A DNA stretch of 64,000 bases from Microbulbifer sp. MKSA007 (lineage in GTDB: Bacteria; Pseudomonadota; Gammaproteobacteria; Pseudomonadales; Cellvibrionaceae): positions 4,696,501 through 4,760,500 of the forward strand of contig CP128433.1 in the NCBI GenBank assembly GCA_032615215.1, in the 5' to 3' direction. This document shows, piece by piece, positions 19,693 through 30,600 of this stretch (position 1 is its first letter; every line of letters starts with the position of its first letter). The notes beneath the pieces were generated by a model. It saw only the letters and a program-made list of their open reading frames with translations. It searched no databases and was not told the DNA's origin. The position numbers and the translations under genes are program-made.

Positions 19693-21940
19693 CTATTTCT
19701 CCAGAACCTCAATCTTATCGACCTTCTGGAAGCCCCGGGGCAGCTTGTTGCCGCGCCGGCCACGCTCGCCGCGATAGTGATCCATCTCCGAGATCTTGAT
19801 CTTGGTATGGCGCTTACCGGCGTGAACGACCAGTTGATCCCTGCCCTTCAATACAGCAACACCGATGACCACCTCTTCGCGGGCCGCAGCTCGGGCCGAA
19901 GTGATATTGATAATCTTGTTACCCTTGCCTTTGGACAATTCCGGCAATTCAGTCACCGGGAACACCAACATGCGCCCCTCGGTAGTCACCGCTGCCAGCA
20001 GAACATCATCGAGGCTCTCCAGCAATTGAGGGGAAAGCACCTGGGCTCCCTTGGGCAGGGTCAGCATGGCTTTACCTGCCTTATTGCGCGACTGCAAATC
20101 AGAGAGCTTGGCGATAAAGCCATAGCCCGCATCGGAAGCCAGTAACACTCGCTGCTCATCAGGGCCCATCAACAAGCCCTCAAAGGTGGCACCGGAGGGG
20201 GTTGATACGCCCGCTGAGGGGTTCGCCCTGCCCCCGTGCCGAAGGCAAAGTATGGGAGGCAATGGAGTAACTGCGACCAGTGCTATCGAGTAATAACGCG
20301 GGCTGGTTACTCTTGCCCCGCGCGGCAAAACCGAGACTGTCCCCTGCCTTATAACTGAGCGCTGCCGCATCAATTTCATGGCCCTTGGCCGCGCGAATCC
20401 AACCTTTCTCAGAAACGATAACGGTGATGGGATCTGAAGACAGCAGCTCAGATTCACTAAACGCCTTGGCCTCTTCACGAGCCACAATCGGGGAACGGCG
20501 GTCGTCGCCAAACTCTTTGGCTGCGGCCAGAAGCTCTTTCTTGATCAAGGTCTTGAGGCGACGCTCGCTATTCAGGGTCTTGGTGAGGGTATCTCGCTCT
20601 TTTTCCAGCTCCGCCTGCTCGCCGCGAATCTTCATCTCTTCGAGGCGTGCCAACTGGCGCAGCTTGGTATCGAGAATGTAGTCCGCTTGGATATCCGTGA
20701 GCTCAAAGCGATCCATCAGCTCCTGCTTGGGCTCGTCACAGGTACGGATAATTTCGATCACTTCATCAATATTGAGGAAGGCAACCAGCAAACCTGCCAA
20801 CAGGTGCAGGCGCTTCTCAACTTTATCCAGACGGAACTGCAGACGACGGCGGGTGGTAGTGGCGCGGAAAGTCAGCCACTCCCGCAGGATTTTATCGAGG
20901 GACTTCACCTGCGGGCGCCCGTCGATACCGATCATATTCATATTGACGCGGTAGTTGCGCTCAAGATCGGTAGTGGCAAACAGGTGATTCATCACCGATT
21001 CCATATCCACCCGATTGGATTTCGGCACAATTACCAGGCGAGTGGGGTTTTCGTGATCCGACTCATCGCGCAGGTCGCTCACCATGGGCAGCTTCTTCGC
21101 CTGCATCTGCTGGGCAATCTGCTCCAACACCTTGGCACCGCTCACCTGATGAGGCAGCGCAGTAATGACAATATCGCCGTCTTCCTTACTCCACAGGGCG
21201 CGCATCTTGATAGAACCGCGACCGGAGGTGTAAATCTTACGGATATCATCCCGTGGCGTAATAATCTCTGCCTCAGTGGGCATATCCGGGCCGAGAATAT
21301 GCTCACACAGCTCTTCTACTGTGGCCTTAGGATTCTCCAGCAGCTCTACAGTCGCGTTGACCACTTCGCGCAAGTTATGCGGGGGAATATCCGTAGCCAT
21401 ACCCACGGCAATACCGGTGGTACCGTTCAATAGAATATTGGGCACCCGCGCAGGCAGTACGCAGGGCTCATCCATGGTGCCGTCAAAGTTGGGCTGCCAG
21501 TCCACAGTGCCCTGCCCCAACTCCGACAGCAGCACTTCCGAATATTTCCCCATGCGCGACTCGGTGTAACGCATCGCGGCAAAGGACTTGGGATCATCCG
21601 GCGAGCCCCAGTTGCCCTGGCCATCAATCAGGGGGTAGCGATAACTAAACGGTTGCGCCATCAGTACCATCGCCTCGTACACCGCGCTATCGCCGTGCGG
21701 GTGGTACTTACCGATCACATCACCAACGGTGCGCGCGGACTTCTTATACTTGGCAGTATTCTTCAGGCCCAGCTCACTCATGGCGTACACTATACGCCGC
21801 TGTACAGGCTTAAGGCCGTCACCGATATTCGGCAGGGCGCGGTCCAGGATCACATACATGGAGTAATCCAGGTACGCCTTTTCGGTGTACTCCTTTAACG
21901 GCAGGCGCTCTGTGGCCTCATAAACAGAGGTGTCGGTCAT
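19693..21940 (-). pseudogene. parC: DNA topoisomerase IV subunit A, frameshifted at 20197-20201
   Basis: Two open frames (20180-21940 and the left part from 19693) together give a ~748-residue ParC, the usual length. The break is a five-base run; one more C on the coding strand joins GEPLSGRINP to PSGATFEGLLMG, as in intact ParC. The N-terminal breakage-reunion domain has the catalytic tyrosine in AAMRYTES. The quinolone region reads YHPHGDSAVYEA, with serine and glutamate at the positions mutated in resistant E. coli, so it looks drug-sensitive. The GyrA-box-poor C-terminal domain shows degraded blades (KGNKIINI, HAGKRHTKIKI). ParC decatenates replicated chromosomes with ParE, which is not next to it here. 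A broken essential gene is strong evidence of a sequence error. Confidence 0.93.
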
Positions 21941-22176
21941 ACAGCTCTCGTTATTCGATTCGGAAGGAGCGGATTATGGCGGACTGGAGCGGGAGGTTCA
22001 AAGGGAAGCTGAAAAAGGAAGGGGAGAAGCTCATTGTAAGTTCAATACAATCTCTAAAGCTTACCCAAAAAGTCCGGTGGGTATCGAACCAGCCTAATGC
22101 ATTCTTAAGGGAATAAGACTCCCAGGTAAAATTTGGAGAAGCACACATACTAAGTGTGCCTCTCGCAGAGCCAACT

Positions 22177-22638
22177 TTATTTCTGGCTGCACTCGCCAGC
22201 TTTTGCAAGCTTTAATTTTGTAATATCAGCTTTACCTTCTTCAGACTCAACAAGTTTCAAGTCTGCACCACCAACGAACACTCCCATTTTAATGTATTGT
22301 TCGATAAAGTAATTTTCACCTGCTTTTACATCAACCAACAGGTCATTCGGGGAGAACTCCGACTCGGTTGAGACCTTATATTCTTTATCCCCAATAACCT
22401 CCTGGTAGAAAAAGACGTTGGGTGCAGATTGACCAACACATTCATCATTAACCCAGATATCTTTCTTCAGAGTAGTACCGGGACCAGAAGCTCTATAGAT
22501 GTAGAGACCAGCATTCCCCTCAGTAGGTGAATTGAACTCTTTAGCTTTATTCGATAACTCATCACTCTCCATAGGAACCGACGCACAACCCGCAAAAAGA
22601 GATGTAGCTATAGAAAGCACCGCTAATTTTTTGTACAT
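22177..22638 (-). CDS. DUF2846-type lipoprotein
   Basis: A 153-residue protein with a lipoprotein signal (lipobox LFAGC, lipidated cysteine at residue 18). The mature part starts with a polar linker and continues GNAGLYIYRASGPGTTLKKDIWVNDECVG...FFYQEVIGDKEYKVSTES, which matches the DUF2846 pattern (YIYR...G....V..ng..vg.....ty....v.pG.h.v). The role of the family is unknown. It lies on the minus strand upstream of parC, 236 bp away, and downstream of a region of decayed genes. Confidence 0.7.
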   Translation of the reverse strand: MYKKLAVLSIATSLFAGCASVPMESDELSNKAKEFNSPTEGNAGLYIYRASGPGTTLKKDIWVNDECVGQSAPNVFFYQEVIGDKEYKVSTESEFSPNDLLVDVKAGENYFIEQYIKMGVFVGGADLKLVESEEGKADITKLKLAKAGECSQK

Positions 22639-22929
22639 GTTTTATCCCCAATATAATTTAACACCTGCTAACGGCTGTTTTTTGTACAGCTTCTGCGTTA
22701 ACAGACGCGCATCATATCAGCTTGACTACCAACTAGAACCTTTAATCAAATTGATCAGGGAGATAAAACTCGACTCTTCAGCCATATCCACAAAGCTTGA
22801 GTATTCCACCGACTTTAAGGTGAAGGAAATTGAAATAGATAGACACGATTATACCTGAGCTAAAGCTGGAATCACTGAGCATTGGCCCACATAAAAGAGT
22901 ACAACTAAAAGTACTGGCAGGAAAAATCA

Positions 22930-23400
22930 ATTGCCCTCAGGTCCCTATAGTTCGGGTAAAAGCCGTCTACTCAGAGCCATTACAGACATTGAACCCCATG
23001 ACATTGATAACATTTGATGACGAAAGCCAGAAGGAAATGGCAAATCACAAGTGGCGGCAGCAAGTTATATTGGTACCACTGCAAAATGCCTGGTGGGACG
23101 AAACAATAGGCGAAAACTTTAATCAACCAATGGGGCATACATTAAACACTTTAAGATTTCCCGAGAATACGACAGACCGGCAGATAAGCCGGCTATCCTT
23201 CATAGAGAAACAACGCTTGACACTTATTCTCGAGCTTTCCTACACCGCACAAGCTTTTTTACAGGATGGGCTCAGTGTCAATGTGGAGACAGATACTACT
23301 AGTAAAATAGAAGCATGACTTATGGATGAAATCAGCAATCACCAATACCCCGCCACCTGGACGACCCATAAGAAAAGGCAGATCCAACGAGTGTAGAGCA
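22930..23400 (+). pseudogene. Decayed copy of the fetA-like ABC ATPase gene
   Basis: A degraded duplicate of the intact gene at 24372-24977. The Walker A area reads GPYSSGKSRLLRAITDIEP (intact copy GPSGSGKSRLLRAIADLEP), then hits an early stop and changes frame. A second frame gives HKWRQQVILVPLQNAWWDETIGENF, parallel to HQWRKHVMLVPAQTAWWEETVGDHF. The signature motif has become LSFIEKQRL and Walker B is unrecognisable. Traces of the C terminus (IQRV against IRRV) continue to about 23400. Several frames, stops and lost motifs mean real decay, unlike the single-base breaks elsewhere in the window. Confidence 0.82.
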
Positions 23401-23437
23401 GGCATTTTGAAATTAATGGGAGTAGCTTATTAAGTAA

Positions 23438-23655
23438 CAATTAGTGTGATCATCTTTGATGGTGGCAATTATCGTTGGCTGCGACGTTGGTAGTCGTCCT
23501 GGCAATTTGCTCCAATATCACACGATCACAGCGCAGCAAGCCACTGATTGTCGCGGCAGTACGCACAGCGGTTCAATTGCCTCTTGTCGAGGTCATACTG
23601 GAAGTCCTTATCGCTATTGGTACCTTGTATAAGGCTCCACCATTTGGGCTGAAAA
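23438..23655 (+). pseudogene. Decayed copy of the fetB-like permease gene, 5' part only
   Basis: Follows the decayed ATPase copy in the same order as the intact operon. The fragment LIVAAVRTAVQLPLVEVILEVLIAIGTL lines up with LIVAALRTAIQLTLVGLVLETLFAVGTL of the intact permease at 24974-25774. The nucleotide match starts near AGTGTGATC at 23439 but the ATG is lost, and homology stops after about 70 codons. The rest of the permease is missing, so this is a truncated tandem duplicate. Confidence 0.8.
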
Positions 23656-23663
23656 TAAATTAG

Positions 23664-24371
23664 TGAATAGATCATCTCATACTGCAACGATACAACCGTA
23701 TGCCTCTTTATGTAACTTGCCCTCTACTGGGAACCTATTTCTTTCCGAGTTGTGATGTCTATTTGTTGCTACTCACCAGCAGTCACTTTCTGTGCCTATC
23801 CTTGTCAGCATCCGCGCAAACCAGTACTACATCTCATTTCTTACCTGATCGACAAGGGGTGTCTTTCCAACAGCTTTTCTACTACTTTCTGTAAGTGCCA
23901 ATTTTCTTAGGTTGTAAATTTGATACCGTTCTCACTCAACTATAATTATCTCATTAGTGCCTTCCTCATGATCAGGATAAGAACCAACTCTATCAGCTGA
24001 CCCACCCTTTACCGACTGCACTTATTAAAAATCAAGCCCTTTAAAATAATAGCTTCCGGCATACAGATTAAAATATCGATACGACTAAAGTTTTCTCTTC
24101 CACTGATTCTTAGATAAAATTACAAACAATAACCACAACAATACCTACAAAATTTATATCACCAGATTTTCATTGTCACCTTCCTTAACAGAGTCTACAA
24201 TTTTTACAGGTTATAGATTTAATCCATAACCCCAGAGTATCAAGACATTCCCCAACCCAAGAAAGATCAAAAATTCATATACAAAGAATAAGAAATTAAA
24301 AGATAAAACTTACTTTACACAAATGATCATTTGCTGATAATTTCTATTAAACACTAATCTCCACGAAGCTC
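23664..24371. other. AT-rich non-coding stretch before the intact fetAB-like operon
   Basis: About 700 bp between the decayed and intact copies, AT-rich with no supported gene. CAAATGATCATTTG at 24320-24333 is a perfect 14-bp palindrome ~40 bases before the start of the intact operon and could be an operator; it is only a weak match to a Fur box. Confidence 0.4.
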
Positions 24372-24977
24372 ATGTCGACTCTGGTGCTAAAAAATATTTT
24401 TGTAGGTTGTCTTCAAAATATAAATTTAACCATGGCATCTGGCCAAATTATTTGCTTATCTGGTCCATCTGGCTCAGGGAAAAGCCGCTTACTCAGAGCC
24501 ATAGCTGACCTTGAACCCTACACAGGCGACATATGCTTTAAGAATAAATCCCAGAGTACGTATCCAGCACACCAGTGGAGAAAGCATGTGATGTTGGTTC
24601 CCGCGCAGACTGCCTGGTGGGAAGAAACTGTCGGCGATCACTTCGCAACACCCATGAATGATGCACTTAAACTTCTCGGCTTTCCTGAGGACGCGGTAAA
24701 GTGGCAAGTAAATCGACTCTCTTCGGGAGAAAAGCAGCGCCTGGCTCTGATTCGCGCAATATCCTACAAACCCAAAGCGCTCCTTCTAGATGAGCCTACG
24801 GCCAACCTAGACGCCAGATCTGCGCAGGAGGTAGAGCAATGGCTAACAGGGCTCATTGAGGAGCACAAGCTGCCTACGATTTGGGTAGCTCATAGCCAGG
24901 AGCAGATTCGAAGGGTAGCTCATCGCCACTTGGCCATTGTTGATAATCAACTGAAAGAACAGGAGATTCATCGATGA
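24372..24977 (+). CDS. ABC transporter ATP-binding protein, FetA/YbbL type
   Basis: A 201-residue ATPase with Walker A GPSGSGKSR (~residues 30-40), the Q-loop around VPAQTAWWEE, signature LSSGEKQRLALIRA, Walker B ALLLDEPTANLD and the switch histidine in IWVAHS. The TAWWEETVGDHF stretch is typical of the FetA/YbbL group, which pairs with UPF0014 permeases. In E. coli FetAB exports iron and helps against oxidative stress. It overlaps the permease gene by 4 bp (ATGA at 24974), so the two are translationally coupled. An older decayed copy lies 700 bp upstream. Confidence 0.87.
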   Translation: MSTLVLKNIFVGCLQNINLTMASGQIICLSGPSGSGKSRLLRAIADLEPYTGDICFKNKSQSTYPAHQWRKHVMLVPAQTAWWEETVGDHFATPMNDALKLLGFPEDAVKWQVNRLSSGEKQRLALIRAISYKPKALLLDEPTANLDARSAQEVEQWLTGLIEEHKLPTIWVAHSQEQIRRVAHRHLAIVDNQLKEQEIHR

Positions 24978-25774
24978 GTGTAATCGACCTGTCCTGGTGG
25001 CAGTTGTCTTTGGCTGCGGGGTTGGTATTGGCTCTAGCCGTATGCACTCATGTAGCGCGACTAAAACTAAGTAGATCGTTAATTGTTGCCGCTCTACGCA
25101 CGGCTATTCAGCTCACCCTGGTAGGACTGGTACTGGAAACCCTTTTTGCAGTTGGCACCCTACTTTGGGTGGGACTTCTGGCCTTGGCAATGCTGCTATT
25201 TGCCGGACAGCAAGTGGCAGCCCGACAAAAGTATCGCCTACTCGGTGGCTGGAGCTTTGCCGTAGGCACTTTATCGATGATGGTGTCCGCTTTCAGTATC
25301 ACCATATTAAGTTTGGCCGTACTGATTGGCCCTACTCCCTGGTACCAACCACAGTATTCCATTCCACTTTTAGGTATGCTGCTGGGTAATACAATGACTG
25401 GTGTTGCCCTAAGCCTGGACCGTCTAACAGAAAGTATGCACCGCTCTAGGGATATTATTGAGAACCGCTTGATGCTGGGGCATACCTGGCAACAAGCCAG
25501 CTTGGAGTTTCGGCAAGATGCGATGCGGGCAGGATTGATGCCGACAATTAATTCCATGGCTGCCGCTGGGATAGTATTTTTGCCGGGAATGATGACAGGG
25601 CAGATTCTCTCAGGCACCTCCCCTACAATTGCCGTCAAATATCAAATCCTGATTCTTTTTGCGATTGCATCAGGCACCGGTTTCGGCACTTTTCTCGCCG
25701 TTGCCCTGGCCTCAAGGCAGCTCTTTGATAAGCGGGAGCGCCTGCGCACTGATCGCCTGATTAAAAATGCCTAA
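24974..25774 (+). CDS. UPF0014 (FetB/YbbM) ABC permease
   Basis: A 266-residue membrane protein with about seven helices. Family signatures are LKLSRSLIVAALRTAIQLTLVGLVLE near the N terminus, PLLGMLLGNTMTGVALSLDRL in the middle and RAGLMPTINSMAAAGIVFLPGMMTGQILSG, the conserved loop that contacts the ATPase. It would be the membrane half of a FetAB-type exporter with the overlapping upstream gene. The length matches E. coli FetB (~259). Confidence 0.88.
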   Translation: MSVIDLSWWQLSLAAGLVLALAVCTHVARLKLSRSLIVAALRTAIQLTLVGLVLETLFAVGTLLWVGLLALAMLLFAGQQVAARQKYRLLGGWSFAVGTLSMMVSAFSITILSLAVLIGPTPWYQPQYSIPLLGMLLGNTMTGVALSLDRLTESMHRSRDIIENRLMLGHTWQQASLEFRQDAMRAGLMPTINSMAAAGIVFLPGMMTGQILSGTSPTIAVKYQILILFAIASGTGFGTFLAVALASRQLFDKRERLRTDRLIKNA

Positions 25775-25846
25775 AGTCTGTGGAGAGATGATTCGATCGA
25801 AGGAAGGAGAGCGCCGGACACCTGAGAACCAGCGCTCTATTAACCT

Positions 25847-26152
25847 TTAACGGCCAAAGAATAATATAGCCCCGGCGATAATCAGACCTACCAGCAAGGC
25901 CCATACACCCCGCAGCATCAGCGATCGGGCATATTCCGCCTCTTTGTAACGCAATGCATAGGGAATGCCGGTAATCGGCCCGAGGACGATCGTTACAATC
26001 CCCCAAACCCAGCGCTTGTTACCCAAAGCCGTCAACGCAGCCATCAGGCCACCAAACCAGCATAAAGTTACGCCAATTACAATTACCACCAACGCCAGGA
26101 TGGACCACCATTGGTTGGCCAGGAAAATTTCTACAATTTGGGTTTCAGTCAT
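25847..26152 (-). CDS. Small membrane protein, unknown function
   Basis: A 101-residue protein with three predicted membrane helices (around residues 15-37, 45-62 and 80-99) and a positively charged loop RYKEAEYARSL between the last two. The sequence GLMAALTALGNKRWVWGIVTIVLGPITGIPYALRY looks like a small conserved membrane family seen in marine gammaproteobacteria, but I cannot name it. It is convergent with the fetB-like gene. Confidence 0.6.
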   Translation of the reverse strand: MTETQIVEIFLANQWWSILALVVIVIGVTLCWFGGLMAALTALGNKRWVWGIVTIVLGPITGIPYALRYKEAEYARSLMLRGVWALLVGLIIAGAILFFGR

Positions 26153-26444
26153 GGAATTTAGCCAGTCCGTATTACCTTCCGATTACATCTTAATGCTCTC
26201 GGCACCTTAAAAGATTAGGTGCTTCCAGAACGAGACATCCGGATACCAACGCAAAGATGCTAAAAGAGCCGCCGCAGTGAGCAAAACCCATGCAGATGAC
26301 CCTTTTGGTACCCATCTAAGCTGAAATCACCATTGAGGGAAGCGGCGATACAGCCCTAGGACGCTATAGTAACCCTAAAGTGAATCCCGGGCGCATATTC
26401 CGTCTTGACTAAAAGATACCCATAGAGATAGCGAGCACTCACTA

Positions 26445-26852
26445 TCATGAGTACTCAGTAACTATCTCCAGCCCCGTGATCTTCTGGGTATCGTTGGCAA
26501 ATTCGTAGTAATCCGGCTTTTCATCGATAAAGATTTGATGGGTCATTGTTGTCTCGGCCGGAAGATCAAAGATCCCCGCAGGTACTGAGTACTGGGAAGT
26601 TTCCTTTAAGCGATAAAAGAGGTGTGAACCGCACTTTGAACAAAAACCCCGTTCAGCCCAAATTGATGAATCAAATACACTGACATGTTCCTCACCGGTA
26701 ATCTCAACACTGGTTTGACAATCCACTGCCAACAGAGGACCACCGCCCCATTTTTTGCACATACCGCAGTGGCAAACCCCCAGATTTGAAGAGGGCAAAG
26801 ATGCGCTAATTGTCACTGAACCACAGAGGCAACTTCCGTGCACTTGAGTCAT
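26445..26852 (-). CDS. GFA-family (Mss4-fold) zinc protein
   Basis: A 135-residue protein with the zinc-binding cysteines of the GFA/CENP-V family: GSCLCGSV near residue 8, CHCGMCKKWGG near residue 27 and FCSKCGSHLFY near residue 70. The family includes enzymes said to condense formaldehyde with glutathione, but most members have no proven substrate. The length is normal. It stands alone on the minus strand. Confidence 0.85.
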   Translation of the reverse strand: MTQVHGSCLCGSVTISASLPSSNLGVCHCGMCKKWGGGPLLAVDCQTSVEITGEEHVSVFDSSIWAERGFCSKCGSHLFYRLKETSQYSVPAGIFDLPAETTMTHQIFIDEKPDYYEFANDTQKITGLEIVTEYS

Positions 26853-26944
26853 ATTGTTTTACCTTGCTATTACTTATATCAGGAAACGAATAGAATCAAA
26901 TATTTGTGAAACCTTTCACAAATAAAACTACAAACTAACTTTTA

Positions 26945-27315
26945 TCAATATTCCTTGCAGCGTCGCTGAAACCAGCTGACCCGCTTCTCATAATTAACCG
27001 GGCAATTTTCCTGGCAAGCTTCACCTAGCTCATTTAGAGATTTAGCCTCGGGATAATAAGCCACAGTTTTTCCGTTGATAACATGAGAATACCCAGCATC
27101 CACAGAAGAAATTAAAAAGTGATTTTCTTTACTCCCTATAAGGACCTTATCTCGGGCAAGCGCATAAACATCATACTGCCATATACCCCAAGCACTCCAA
27201 CCATTCATAATCAAACAAGTGGACATGGTTTTTAGGGGTTGCCGCTCTACCTTCGCCTGCTCTGCGGAGAGAAGGGGGCGAATAAAAAAACAAGCATAAT
27301 TAGTATTTTTTTCAT
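26945..27315 (-). pseudogene. Small secreted protein, frameshifted at 27274-27278
   Basis: The open frame 26945-27226 lacks its beginning. Upstream, an ATG at 27315 starts a signal peptide (MKKILIMLVFLFAP) in another frame. One extra C in the five-base run at 27274-27278 joins it as LFAPLLSAEQAKVERQPLKTM to the rest, giving a ~123-residue exported protein with a clean cleavage site (LLSA-E). The mature protein has four cysteines (STCLIM, EACQENC, RRCKEY) and ends near YEKRVSWFQRRC. The family is not recognised. The break fits the homopolymer pattern of the window, so the gene is probably intact. Confidence 0.62.
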
Positions 27316-27650
27316 ATGCAGCCCTAATGAGTATTCAGAACTTAAAAATACACACAATGTTAGGAGAAAATTTTCTGATATATTGAATGTCAGACTCACT
27401 ATGCCGGAATTCTACGACCGCATCAAGGAAGCAACTTGCAAGCCATAATTCAAATTAATTTGAAAATTACGTTAATCTAAAGGCAGACCTGGAGACTACT
27501 TAACCCCACAACAACCTGTAAAAAGGTCCCAACTTTCACCCTACAAATAACAAACCTATAGCGATACGAAGCTACCACAAGCTGTAAGGCAGGAAGGGAC
27601 GACGGAAATTTGTACCATTATTTATATAGATATTAATGTTACATGCTTAC
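27316..27650. other. Intergenic region, nothing recognised
   Basis: 335 bp, AT-rich, between the start of the small secreted protein gene and the end of the large DUF748 gene. No terminator with a T-run or open frame of interest was found. Confidence 0.4.
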
Positions 27651-30600
27651 TTAATTCGAAAATTCCACCCTTGGATCACCAAAATCCTTACCAATATAGT
27701 CAGGTGCGCAAGGGATTAATTCTGAAGCCTCTATTCCCGCATCAATCAAATACTTTTCGACATTTCGGCTTCGCTCCATTGCCAAATTTTCAAGTTCTTC
27801 ACGAAGTTCCAGAGATGGGTTTTGGTAAAAAGCAACCTGGGATCTTCCGCTTCTGCTCATACCTGCCATGGAATAGGGGTACAGGGCTTGCCAGTCCCGG
27901 GCATTAGAGATGCCGCATACTCCTGGCCGTGCGTCAGGGTTCTTAAGTAAAACAAAGACCATACGCTGTAGTTGTGTCAGTGCTAAATTAGTTAATTTTG
28001 CACTTCCAGGCTCAAAGTCAATAGACGCAAATGATTTCGCCCTGAAACGCCCCCAGGCATAACGTGCCAACAAATAAACGCCATAGGGAGTCAAATAGCT
28101 TATCAAGGCATCTATAATTGCCTTTTGTAGCAACTCACTAAATACAAAACTGAAGGAGAACTTGGGATCGCGAATATTGCCGCTAACAGGCATGCCAAAC
28201 TTGATATCCCCCCGCCCGTCTTTTAGCAACCATAGAGCAATATTCAAGGGAATCAGCGTGGACTTCACCGGTAGCTGATCATCTTTCCGCACCCGGCGAA
28301 CTTTTAGTTTTTCCAGTCGTATATCGGCAAAGCCATCGAGTTCATTTTCAAATACCCGAATATTAACTACCGCATCTCCCTGCCCTTGAAGGATTTTGTA
28401 ACCTAACAACTTGGCCATATAAGGCGTAGCAGGTATCAAATTTACGCTGGTGAGATATCCGGTAAGATCAGCATTCCACTTTTTATCTCCCAAGTAATCT
28501 ACAGTTCCCCCTATCTGAACCTCACCAAATCCGCCAGGCCTTCCATTAACAACAATCACCGCAGGGGGTGTTCGGCCAAGTTACTTAAATCACTGAGATT
28601 AAAGTTGATATCCCGGACCGGTAAGCGGGCCCTGAATTCATCTTGATAGTCTACCCAACTAAAAGTGCCGTGTTTTAGATATAGATCACCTAGATGATAT
28701 AGTAGCGGTGGGCTGCCCTTCTCCCTGAAAACAAATGTGTCAATACCACCAAATCCTCGCAGTTCATTAATTTTTCGGGCTACCGGAAACTTCCCTGATA
28801 AATCCCTTAAGAGAATAAATCGAGGGCGCAGAAAGTCGATAAAACCTATAGTGAGTGTTTTCTTAGGACGGTAATAGCTCAAACCTTCAACCCACAGGGA
28901 CTTAAAATCAGCCATCCATCTATGGCGATCAAAATCCAAACTGTCCGGGTTTCTCTCAAAAAAATGAAAGTGAGTTGCCTCACCACTGGCAAAGCGCCAT
29001 TCGGTATCGGTAAAGAGCAAATGCGACAAGGTTATGCTCTCACCGTGCACTAACTCTTCCCCAGAAGGTGAAAGCAAAGTGATGCCATTGACCCTCACAA
29101 CAGCAAGTTCTGCCCCCTGACCACGGCGGTAGTTTCCCTCCAACATTAAACTCGAGAAGCTGAAGCAATGATCTCCCTGATCCAGATAACCACTGGGAAA
29201 ACATCCTGCAATTTCCTTAAACTGTAAATCCTTGAAGTCAACTCCCTGCCGACTGATATTTAAGTGCCCGGCCCCCATACCGGATACCGATAAAAGTTTA
29301 AGTGGCAATTCCTGTGGGAAATTTTGCTCATGCAACTGTACATTACTTATTTTTATCCCAGAAAGGATAAGCTGCCTACCGCCAGTGCCAGTAATACCTT
29401 CTGCCTTGCCAATACTAAAGGCCCCAAATTCATAACAGGGCGCAATCTTTTCATCTTTTAATAGCCCCCTGGCATACATCCCCTCGCACCAGAGGCTTTC
29501 GCCAAAGATTCCCCTTGCAAGGAGATATTATCAATTTCAAATTTTGGTATTTTCAGCGGGCCCAAATTTTTCCTGGGTATTGATAACCCAACCAATTCTA
29601 CAGAACCTTGAACTGACCAGGGGTGTGACAATTTGATTTTCTGTAATCCCGACATGGATAATTTATCAACCCCAAAACAATGGTGGGAGTCACCTGCCCT
29701 GGCCCGACTCAGCTTATCCACAGTTACTGCAAGCCCCGTATCCCGCGTACACACCCGGATATTCTGCAAGCTTAGATTCGACACTGAGAACTCTGCACCG
29801 CTATCCCAGATAAATCGACTCCAACTCAAGCTCTGCACACCGGCTTCTAAATAGCCGCTACCCTTTTGCCAAAACGCGATAGGCTTACTCTTTAACGGTC
29901 CTAAATCCAAGCGGGGGGCGCCGGAATCTATACCCAATTTTGCCCAAGAATCACTAAAGCTTATTTGTGGGGTCTCAATGCAATCGGCAAGACCCATATC
30001 TTCATTATTTTCAGAAGAATAAGACCTCAACCCACAAAGCAGAACATCATCGATATTGAGTCCATAAAAATCGAGAGTATTGGGGGAAAATGACGTTCTC
30101 TTCGTGAATACTCGCCCCAGTTGCAACATGGGTACAGTTTCGAAGTCCTCCTTAAATTCCACTTCTTCGATCGACCAACCGCTTTGCCCTACCGAATGGA
30201 TGTCTTGCCCAAATACACAGGTCGGTATCGATTTATTAGTCTTCGCTAGCCAGGGAATACACAAGGTTACTCTGTCAGCAACAACATCCTGCAATGCAAT
30301 TTTTGACTGGGTAGGTTTTTCCCGGGACCATAGCAACTCTAGCTTTGGTATAAGTACACGCCCAAGGTCGAAGACATTCTCGCCAGACAGGTTTTTCAGC
30401 TGCACGGATTGAATTGCTGAGTCATCCATATTGGCAATTAGATTGCGTTGGCTGAAATAAACGAAGGAGTAATCTCCCAGTGAAAGGCGCTCAACATCTA
30501 CACAGTGAATATTTAGTGAACTCACTTGCCTACCGCCGGGAAAGCAGCCACTCAACTGCTCAGCATTTGCACCGGGCAAAGCGATATAAGATTCAGAGTC

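Noticed and set aside
20687..21433. 248-codon open frame opposite parC
   Set aside because: It is the antisense shadow of a strongly conserved gene.
23700..23894. 64-codon plus-strand frame in the AT-rich stretch before fetAB
   Set aside because: Low-complexity residues, no ribosome site, and it lies in a decayed region.
24320..24347. Fur box before the intact fetAB-like operon
   Set aside because: The 14-bp palindrome is real but it matches the 19-bp Fur consensus poorly.
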